A DNA stretch of 5,882 nt, from positions 1 through 5,882 of the forward strand of contig JAJZEY010000370.1 of assembly GCA_021805585.1 (NCBI GenBank), read 5' to 3'. Made by a program: the position numbers and the translations under genes. The DNA comes from Planctomycetota bacterium (lineage in GTDB: Bacteria; Planctomycetota; Phycisphaerae; WQYP01). How positions within the stretch are numbered: position 1 is the first letter of the stretch; the number at the start of each line of letters is the position of its first letter. Of this stretch, positions 1 to 4,542 are shown piece after piece. The notes beneath the pieces were generated by a model, which did no database searches, was not told the origin of the DNA, and saw only the letters and a list, made by a program, of their open reading frames with translations.

Positions 1-734
1 GTCAACTGGCTTAGCGAAATAGTGGTGGATTGATCTGACCCGTTTCCAGAGGCTACTGAGCCAATTTGTGTACCGATGGTGCCAAGCGCTTTGGACACGG
101 AAATAATGGCTTCATCCGGGCTTTGCAAGCTGCCGATGGTGAGCGTGGCGTCAGCCGGGCTGGCATCTGCCAGGAAAGCCAGAATGTTCGTAAGGTCAAT
201 TTGCACCATGCCAGTCTGGTAGGTTTCGGTTGTGGTTACCGTCTTGTCATGGGTATCTTTGGTAGATTTCGTAGCTTTATAGATTGTCGGGGTTGTATCA
301 CTGATCTCATCGTCAGTGAAGCCGTTAAGTCCAAGGCCAGTTTCGGTGGTACCGCTGTTTTTTCCGTAAAGCGCTATGGCTGAGGATGAATGGAGGGTTG
401 TGGTAACTGTGGACTGCCCCACCTGTCTTCGGTCATTGTAATTCGTAACTGTCTGAATTGAAGTTCCAACTTCCTCACCATAGGCGGTAATGCCCAAGTC
501 GCTGCTTAACGGGAAGCCAAGGGAGTTGGCCGGGTTTTCGGTGCCGGTGAAAGTGGCGCTAGGACCCAAATTTCCCGTGAGGTGTTTTGATGCCGAACTT
601 GAGGCGGTGCCGAAGTTCCAGGTAACGGTGGTACTGGTGCCCGCAAAGGCCGCTCTAGAGCTCATTGCGGCGGCCAAGACGCAGGCAAAAACGGAGGCGG
701 CTTTAATTTTTCCGGCGGTGGTGTTGTTAAACAT
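1..734 (-). CDS. Secreted Thr/Ser-rich protein, PEP-CTERM-like, C-terminus cut off by window edge
   Basis: The frame stays open for 244 codons from ATG at 734 to the left edge, so the stop and C-terminus are missing. The start is supported by AAGGA at 743-747, 8 nt upstream. Residues 1-31 look like a Sec signal peptide: Lys at 9 and 11, a hydrophobic run at about 12-24, and a probable cleavage after Ala-Phe-Ala (31). The mature part is rich in Thr, Ser and Gly, with clusters at 108-118 and 165-174. Residues 132-144 (TGLGLNGFTDDEI) and 177-225 (VQIDLT, then TIGSLQSPDEA and GTIGTQIGS) resemble the GLG...DNEID and 'QxDL...GSVQSGE...GTLG' blocks of PEP-CTERM exported proteins. The defining PEP-CTERM tail would lie outside the window. 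Such proteins are usually exported and processed by an exosortase and end up in the cell envelope or extracellular matrix. The role of this one is unknown. Cys18 is not in a credible lipobox. Confidence 0.82.
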   Translation of the reverse strand, partial: MFNNTTAGKIKAASVFACVLAAAMSSRAAFAGTSTTVTWNFGTASSSASKHLTGNLGPSATFTGTENPANSLGFPLSSDLGITAYGEEVGTSIQTVTNYNDRRQVGQSTVTTTLHSSSAIALYGKNSGTTETGLGLNGFTDDEISDTTPTIYKATKSTKDTHDKTVTTTETYQTGMVQIDLTNILAFLADASPADATLTIGSLQSPDEAIISVSKALGTIGTQIGSVASGNGSDQSTTISLSQL

Positions 735-1070
735 GTTATTTTTCCTTATTAAATTGCGACACGCTTATCGCGAAGAAACGCTGTTCCCTCTCATACGCCG
801 CAAGCCAAAGGCTCGCATCAATAACGCATAAAAGAGAACTGACAATCAGGAACCAAACAGTTTCAGGAACCGGGCAGTTCCACTGCCCCGCAAGCCTGAA
901 CATCCTGACTACAATTGAAAGAAAACTGGACGGGAATGTCTCTCCCGCTCGCAACAATCTTTCCTGAATCGCTTCAAACAACAACGATTTCTGACTGTTC
1001 TAACCTGTGGTTTTTAACATCATGGGGGTGGTTGCTCGCAGCTCTTATCAGGTCGGATTCTCAAACCGAC
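735..1070 (-). promoter_or_regulatory. Long, hairpin-rich putative 5' leader of the secreted-protein gene
   Basis: No convincing gene lies between the start codon at 734 and the predicted promoter at 1077-1105. If that promoter is used, the mRNA has a leader of about 335 nt. Simple hairpins visible in it are 1052-1070 (GTCGG/CCGAC), 931-947 (CGGGA/TCCCG), 862-900 (outer TTCAGG/CCTGAA around GGGCAGT-TCC-ACTGCCC) and 800-816 (7 bp, one G-U pair in the minus-strand RNA). A 9-bp direct repeat, TCAGGAACC, starts at 846 and again at 863. A closer, weaker promoter is possible: TTGTCA at 845-840, a 16-nt spacer, and TATTGA at 823-818. I recognise no known riboswitch class. A TTG-started frame through 984-736 has no support. 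Confidence 0.4.
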
Positions 1071-1083
1071 GTAATGATGTTAA
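1014..1083. repeat. Perfect 10-bp inverted repeat with G-run and C-run neighbours
   Basis: TTAACATCAT (1014-1023) and ATGATGTTAA (1074-1083) are exact reverse complements 50 bp apart. The left arm is followed directly by GGGGG (1024-1028) and the right arm, after TA, by CCCCCC (1086-1091). Pairing both the arms and the G/C runs would give a pseudoknot order. The right arm covers the predicted -10 of the leftward promoter, so it could equally be a two-site operator. There is no T-run on either side, so it does not look like a terminator. Confidence 0.5.
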
Positions 1084-1105
1084 TACCCCCCAGTGGTCTT
1101 GTCAA
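1077..1105 (-). promoter_or_regulatory. Predicted sigma-70-type promoter (TTGACA, 17 bp, TAACAT)
   Basis: On the minus strand, a consensus TTGACA occupies 1105-1100. It is followed by a 17-bp spacer and TAACAT at 1082-1077, which matches the -10 consensus at 4 of 6 positions including the key T1, A2 and T6. Transcription would start near 1070 and run toward the secreted-protein gene. The -10 lies inside one arm of a 10-bp inverted repeat. No sigma-54 (-24/-12) site, which is frequent at PEP-CTERM genes, was found in this intergenic region. Confidence 0.5.
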
Positions 1106-1178
1106 CAAAATGCCGCATGGATTCTCGGTCCGATGCGCCAAATCCCGTGATCATGCAACTTTTTGAATGACGCGATTG

Positions 1179-1205
1179 TTATCGGACTCGTAAACTGATC
1201 GATAA
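1179..1205. repeat. Short inverted repeat downstream of the pterin-enzyme gene
   Basis: TTATCG (1179-1184) and CGATAA (1200-1205) are perfect complements around a 15-nt loop, starting about 35 nt past the stop codon of the 1240-1629 gene. No T-tract follows on the minus strand, so it is at most a weak or factor-dependent transcription end or an RNA 3'-end stabiliser. Nothing else recognisable lies in 1106-1239. Confidence 0.2.
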
Positions 1206-1239
1206 ATTATATTGAGTTCAATTTTCGCCTGGTTTCTTA

Positions 1240-1629
1240 TTATTCCGGCCGAAAAATCGCCGCGCAACCGGGGGCCTCGGTAATTCGAACTTCGCCCAGC
1301 CGAACCTTAGCCGGCATTTGCTTCGCTAATTCCCGGCCAATATATTCGGCAATTCGTTCCGCCGATGGGTTCCATTGCCGATTAAATGGGGGAAAATCAT
1401 TAAGATTTCGGCTCGCCCACGGCTGAACAAGTTGATCCACAATTCTTTGAAGCGCATGAAAATCCATGACCGTTTCCAACGCATCAAGATTACTGCACTC
1501 CACCCGCACCATCACGTGCCAGTTGTGGCCATGCAGCGGTTCCACGCCACCATCCGCCAGGCGAAGCTGATGAGCGGCGCAAAATTCCGTGATTACTTCA
1601 ATGGCGTACATCCGCTTCGTCTCGTACAT
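1240..1629 (-). CDS. 6-pyruvoyl-tetrahydropterin synthase / QueD family (COG0720) protein, PTPS-III-like
   Basis: A 129-residue single-domain tunnelling-fold enzyme acting on 7,8-dihydroneopterin-type substrates. Zinc ligands are visible as H20 (FCAAH) and H33 and H35 (HGHNW). Substrate-anchoring Glu is probably E118 in the ITEAPGC stretch, and LND (76-78) is also conserved. The catalytic Cys of QueD, four residues before the first His of HGH, is Val29 here, and Glu30 gives E-x2-HGH. That is the motif described for PTPS-III, which replaces dihydroneopterin aldolase (FolB) in folate synthesis. The Asp-His pair that precedes xxLND in E. coli QueD aligns with A72-S73. So QueD (preQ0/queuosine) activity is doubtful, and 6-hydroxymethyl-dihydropterin formation is the better guess. 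The start is uncertain: Met7 (ATG 1611-1609) fits family N-termini better and has GAG/GAAG upstream, while the 1629 start has only a weak AAAGAA. It follows proC by 61 nt on the same strand with no terminator between, probably as an operon. Confidence 0.9.
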   Translation of the reverse strand: MYETKRMYAIEVITEFCAAHQLRLADGGVEPLHGHNWHVMVRVECSNLDALETVMDFHALQRIVDQLVQPWASRNLNDFPPFNRQWNPSAERIAEYIGRELAKQMPAKVRLGEVRITEAPGCAAIFRPE

Positions 1630-1690
1630 ATTTCAGAATTCTTTAACCGACGGCGGCATCACCAGGGCCAATCCGCGCACAAATAAGTCC

Positions 1691-2518
1691 TTACCGTGCC
1701 AACTGCCGCCCACGTTCTTGTGCGGCGGCAAGGGCGGTTTCCATGAGCGCGCCAAAACCGCGTGCTTCCATCGTTTGAATGGCAGCTTCCGTAAAGCCGC
1801 CGGGGCTGGTGACTTTACGGCGAAGCTCAACCGCGGAATCAGTTGATTCCGCCAGCATTTTGCCGGCACCGATAATGGTCTGCCGGGCCAGAAGTTCCGC
1901 TTCCGCCTTGGGCAAGCCCATTTTTTGTCCGGCGGCGGCCAGCGCCTCGGCCATGAAAAATACATACGCCGGCCCGGAACCGGAAAGACTGGTCAGGGCA
2001 TCCATCAGGTTTTCCGGAACTTCCACGGTTTTACCACAGGCCCCGAATAGTTTGCGGGCCGTGGCCATATCGTCCGCGGATGCCAGATTTCCCCGGCACA
2101 TTCCACTGGCCCCGCATCCCACAAGCATGGGAGTGTTAGGCATCACGCGAATCACGCGAACCGGTGGCAGAATACTTTCAATGTAACGGGTGGAGACGGC
2201 AGCTACGATGCTGATCAGCAGGGTGCCGGAATGAATGCCCGACTTAAGTTCGGTTAAAGCTTCCGTTATTTTCTGTGGCTTGACGGCCAGAATCACACAA
2301 TCCGACCGTGCGGCAGCCAGTGCGGCATCATCCGCGCCGGCAATACGCAAGTCGCGGGAAAACAATGCCAGCCGTTCCGGAGAAGGATCAACCGCGGCCA
2401 TCTGACCGGGCTTCAAGAGTCCGGCGGAAATAATTCCGCGGGCAATGGCCTCGGCCATATTGCCCGCCCCAATGAAGCAAAGTGCCGTCCGATGAGTGGC
2501 GGAAGAACCAGCGGCCAT
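1691..2518 (-). CDS. proC: Pyrroline-5-carboxylate reductase
   Basis: A 275-residue cytosolic enzyme for the last step of proline synthesis, reducing 1-pyrroline-5-carboxylate with NAD(P)H. The N-terminal Rossmann domain shows FIGAGNMAEAI (15-25), an Asp at 44 at the end of beta-2 and VKPQ (79-82). RVMPNTP (124-130) sits before the domain junction. The C-terminal dimerisation and active-site domain carries DALTSLSGSGPAYV (173-186), with the Ser/Gly loop that binds substrate, and VTSPGGFTEAAI (236-247). Length is normal for the family. The residue after SPGG is Phe where Thr or Ala is usual. The start at 2518 was chosen because AGGAG (2531-2527) lies 8 nt upstream. A longer in-frame ATG at 2554 would add 12 unsupported residues ahead of the Rossmann strand and bypass that site. 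It leads a likely two-gene unit with the pterin enzyme downstream. Confidence 0.97.
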   Translation of the reverse strand: MAAGSSATHRTALCFIGAGNMAEAIARGIISAGLLKPGQMAAVDPSPERLALFSRDLRIAGADDAALAAARSDCVILAVKPQKITEALTELKSGIHSGTLLISIVAAVSTRYIESILPPVRVIRVMPNTPMLVGCGASGMCRGNLASADDMATARKLFGACGKTVEVPENLMDALTSLSGSGPAYVFFMAEALAAAGQKMGLPKAEAELLARQTIIGAGKMLAESTDSAVELRRKVTSPGGFTEAAIQTMEARGFGALMETALAAAQERGRQLAR

Positions 2519-3067
2519 ATTTCTGACTCCTGTGTGCCTTTCGGTTACACCCATAGCCGATCACGAACCAATCGTGAACCGAACATGCAACCAATTGCCA
2601 CAATGCGGCGGCATTCATGTGCCCGAATCGTGGGAAACGGAAGTTTAACGGAAAATTGCGCGGGGGGCCAAAAGATCAATTACAGTTCTTTTTTGTGGAA
2701 ATACGCGCCGTGCTTTTCGCCGCCGCACGCCTCGGTTCCGGCAGAGGGTGTTATGATGAACCGCAATTGCGCGGATAGGAGTGACAAACCGTGGCCGCCG
2801 AACTTATTTTCAAATTACATTTATTTACTGCCCATGGCCCCGCGTATCCGCGTCATTGGCGAAATCCGCGGTTTTGTCCCGTTACACAGGATGGCCAGCC
2901 CCAAGTCGCCGGACCCTAAAATTATGCTGTGACAAAGCAATAGTGCGCTCTTACGCCTCCCTGTCGAAGCCCCATCTATGCGCCATTTTCCGTTCCGACC
3001 ATGGCGGGCGCTACCGGAATTTGACGCCAAAGCGCATTTCGCGCGCGACAGAAACATAAAAAGCGGG
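2519..3067. other. Intergenic region between proC and the toroid gene; no gene firmly supported
   Basis: About 550 bp separate the proC start from the end of the toroid gene. It must contain the proC promoter (no strong -35/-10 pair seen) and the toroid gene's 3' end. All three plus-strand frames are open over much of 2790-2920. Two small plus-strand frames have ribosome-site-like sequences: ATG 2753 or 2756 to 2932 (60 or 59 codons, GAGGG at 2744-2748), and GTG 2791 to 2919 (42 codons, AGGAG at 2777-2781). They overlap in different frames, so at most one is real, and neither shows a recognisable domain. No RNA gene was recognised. Confidence 0.35.
2561..2577. promoter_or_regulatory. Perfect 6-bp dyad in the proC upstream region
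   Basis: TCACGA-ACCAA-TCGTGA is a perfect inverted repeat with a 5-bp centre, ending 43 bp upstream of the proC start codon. On the minus strand it also reads as two near-direct copies, GGTTCACGAT and GGTTCGTGAT. This position suits an operator or a small hairpin in the proC leader. No specific regulator is recognised. Confidence 0.35.
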
Positions 3068-3094
3068 CTATTTGGCACCCGTCGGCGGGTTGCC
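3058..3094 (-). terminator. Candidate intrinsic terminator overlapping the end of the toroid gene
   Basis: In the minus-strand RNA, an 8-bp stem with one bulged A and a 4-nt loop (3094 to 3074) covers the last codons. TTTTT follows at 3062-3058, but 11 nt beyond that stem. A shorter alternative stem, CGGG (3081-3078) with CCCG (3067-3064), places the T-run one base downstream and is better shaped for termination. The two folds exclude each other. The call is moderate because both stems overlap the stop codon region. Confidence 0.4.
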
Positions 3095-4276
3095 ATCCGC
3101 GGCATCCAGCACCAGGCAGCTATAACTGGTCACGAGGACCGGGTTAAATTCCAGCCACCGTTTGGACCAGATATTTTTCCAGGAACCATTTTTCCGCTGC
3201 AAGGCGGCAAGCATTTCATGTATTTCCCGTCGCCAGTTGTGTCGAATGCCGTTGGCATCGGTAATTTCCGGCGTGCCCAATGCGGCCAGGCTGCGTGCAA
3301 ACATCAGGTAATAATAAAACAGTCCCATTTTACTGTGACCGGTTCCGGGATTAAAGGAGAGTGTCCAGTTGGCCCGTATCCATTTAAGAGCGGCCTTAAC
3401 CCGCGGATCGGTTTTGGTAAGGCCGGCATACACCATGCTTTTCAAGCCGGCGTAGGTCATGGTACCGTAGGCGGAAAGAGTGGCACCACCTTTCAGATTG
3501 TCCCGGTCACCCGCCTGTGATTCGCCACCATTGGCCGCCGTGTAAATAAATCCACCATTGCTAAGTCCTTTGGCGAAAGGTTGCGCATTGGTTTCGCTGT
3601 TTTCCTGACAGCGCGTTACAAATACCAGTGCCCGCTGAATAACCGGACTGGATGACGGAATTCCGCTGTCATGCAGGGCGGAGATGAAAAATGTGGTATT
3701 GGAAAGGTCCGGGCGACCGGCACCATAGCCCACGCCGCCGTACCAGGAGTTGTCGGGTGTGATCGGTTGGCCATTGGCATCTTTCATTGGCGCGACGCGT
3801 TGCAGGGAAATCAGGTAATGTTGGGCCTCGTGAATTTGCTTTTTCCAGTCCTTGCCGGGAAGAATGGCCAGGGTGCTAAGCACAATGCTGGTATTGTAAT
3901 TCTGAAGCATGTTGTGAACATAAAAGCCGCCATCGGGCTGGTGCGTGCTTTTAATGTAATGCAGCGCGTGGACAATGGCCGGGCTGGAAGCGGGTATTCC
4001 CGCCTGTAAAAAAGCCTTCACCACAAGTGCGGTCGTAGCCGGCCCAACTTGGTCCAGCCAGGCCCCGTTGGGCTGTTGAACGGTTAATAAATAGTTTAAT
4101 CCGCGGGCCAGCACGCGGTCGGTCACCGCAACACCGGCTACCATAATGGCCGGCTTGGGGGTGCCGGCGCGGGCCATGCCCGCAGCGCCCCGGCCGCCAA
4201 CCGGCAGGCCCAAATATATCGCCGCCCCTGCGACCAATGCGAACACTATTCCCATTAACGGACGACCCAATTTCAT
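3068..4276 (-). CDS. Exported prenyltransferase/squalene-oxidase-repeat (alpha-alpha toroid) protein
   Basis: 402 residues. The start at 4276 is clear: GAGGAG (4288-4283) lies 6 nt upstream, and a TTG two codons earlier is less likely. Residues 7-26 form a hydrophobic segment after K2 and R5, a signal peptide or N-terminal anchor, with a possible cleavage after Ala37. The rest is built of toroid repeats like those of squalene/hopene cyclases and prenyltransferases: Q-x3-G-x-W-type units at 67-73 (QQPNGAW), 113-118 (QPDGGF) and 360-366 (QRKNGSW), plus NSWYGGVGYG (176-185) with RPDLSNTTF (188-196) and GTMTYAGLKS (271-280). The D-x-D-D-T acid motif of class II triterpene cyclases is absent, so it is not a hopene cyclase. 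At 402 residues it is also well short of the 600+ expected. Proteins of this type are frequent in planctomycetes with unknown function; binding or envelope roles are plausible. It is transcribed divergently from the 4543 gene. Confidence 0.88.
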   Translation of the reverse strand: MKLGRPLMGIVFALVAGAAIYLGLPVGGRGAAGMARAGTPKPAIMVAGVAVTDRVLARGLNYLLTVQQPNGAWLDQVGPATTALVVKAFLQAGIPASSPAIVHALHYIKSTHQPDGGFYVHNMLQNYNTSIVLSTLAILPGKDWKKQIHEAQHYLISLQRVAPMKDANGQPITPDNSWYGGVGYGAGRPDLSNTTFFISALHDSGIPSSSPVIQRALVFVTRCQENSETNAQPFAKGLSNGGFIYTAANGGESQAGDRDNLKGGATLSAYGTMTYAGLKSMVYAGLTKTDPRVKAALKWIRANWTLSFNPGTGHSKMGLFYYYLMFARSLAALGTPEITDANGIRHNWRREIHEMLAALQRKNGSWKNIWSKRWLEFNPVLVTSYSCLVLDAADGNPPTGAK

Positions 4277-4320
4277 AATCAACTCCTCATAACCAAGTTA
4301 AACCTGCGGCGGTTGGCATC

Positions 4321-4355
4321 ATTATATACGCCACAAACTGCCATGCGGTTGTGGC
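4321..4355 (-). promoter_or_regulatory. TATAAT -10 with an overlying 26-bp dyad, proximal promoter of the toroid gene
   Basis: A consensus TATAAT lies on the minus strand at 4326-4321, predicting a start near 4314 and a short leader of about 38 nt. The expected -35 position (about 4344-4349) has no TTGACA-like sequence. Instead it is covered by a perfect dyad, GCCACAA-N12-TTGTGGC (4330-4355). A good -10 with a poor -35 under a dyad is the usual layout of an activator-dependent or repressed promoter. Confidence 0.45.
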
Positions 4356-4381
4356 TTAAGCGCACAGGTCCGACTCCGTTA

Positions 4382-4423
4382 AACCTAATTTTTTAGGTTA
4401 TCCGTCCTGCCACGCATTGTCAA
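4382..4423 (-). promoter_or_regulatory. Distal promoter (TTGACA) with operator-like dyad AACCTAA-N4-TTAGGTT
   Basis: On the minus strand, a consensus TTGACA occupies 4423-4418, with a 17-bp spacer and TAACCT (4400-4395) as a weak -10. The -10 lies within the right arm of a perfect 18-bp palindrome (4382-4399) with 7-bp arms and a TTTT centre. Binding there would block polymerase. The arms contain TTAGGTT, the same half-site sequence as DtxR/IdeR iron boxes, but arranged the other way round, so an iron box is not claimed. Confidence 0.45.
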
Positions 4424-4460
4424 GTTAGTCAGGCCGAGTCTGACGGGGCGAAACCCTTTT

Positions 4461-4493
4461 TTGAATATTGGCATTTGCTTTGTGAGAATATTC
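4461..4493 (+). promoter_or_regulatory. Predicted promoter of the hydrolase gene, overlapped by GAATATT-N17-AATATTC
   Basis: TTGAAT (4461-4466), a 17-bp spacer and GAGAAT (4484-4489) form a moderate sigma-70-like promoter, with a start near 4496 and a leader of about 47 nt. The perfect dyad GAATATT (4463-4469) / AATATTC (4487-4493) covers both elements. A sigma-54-like alternative is TGGCAT (4469-4474) with TTGT (4480-4483). Its -12 has GT in place of the near-invariant GC, so it is the weaker reading. Confidence 0.35.
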
Positions 4494-4542
4494 CGCCAAG
4501 AATGGATTAACCTTTAATTGGGGATGCGCTGCTGGAGTCGCC

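Noticed and set aside
678..683. Lipoprotein signal at Cys18 of the secreted protein
   Set aside because: Residues before Cys18 (Val-Phe-Ala) do not make a good lipobox, and the hydrophobic core continues past it to a better signal peptidase I site after residue 31.
736..984. Minus-strand frame with a hydrophobic middle, ending two bases before the secreted gene's ATG
   Set aside because: It can only start at TTG, has no ribosome site, and covers several hairpins. It is more likely leader sequence.
1375..2186. Plus-strand frames opposite the pterin-enzyme and proC genes
   Set aside because: They are antisense to genes with clear motifs and have no recognisable domains of their own. The same applies to frames opposite or out of frame with the secreted, toroid and hydrolase genes.
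2519..2554. Longer proC start at ATG 2554
   Set aside because: The strong AGGAG at 2531-2527 lies inside that extension and points to ATG 2518. The extra 12 residues have no family support.
3068..4276. Squalene-hopene cyclase identity for the toroid protein
   Set aside because: No D-x-D-D motif, about 400 residues rather than over 600, and an export segment.
4382..4399. A true DtxR/IdeR iron box
   Set aside because: The half-sites are in the reverse order of the consensus, so only resemblance is reported.
4469..4483. Sigma-54 promoter for the hydrolase gene
   Set aside because: The -12 element has GT instead of GC, and an overlapping sigma-70-like pair is at least as good. Kept only as an alternative.
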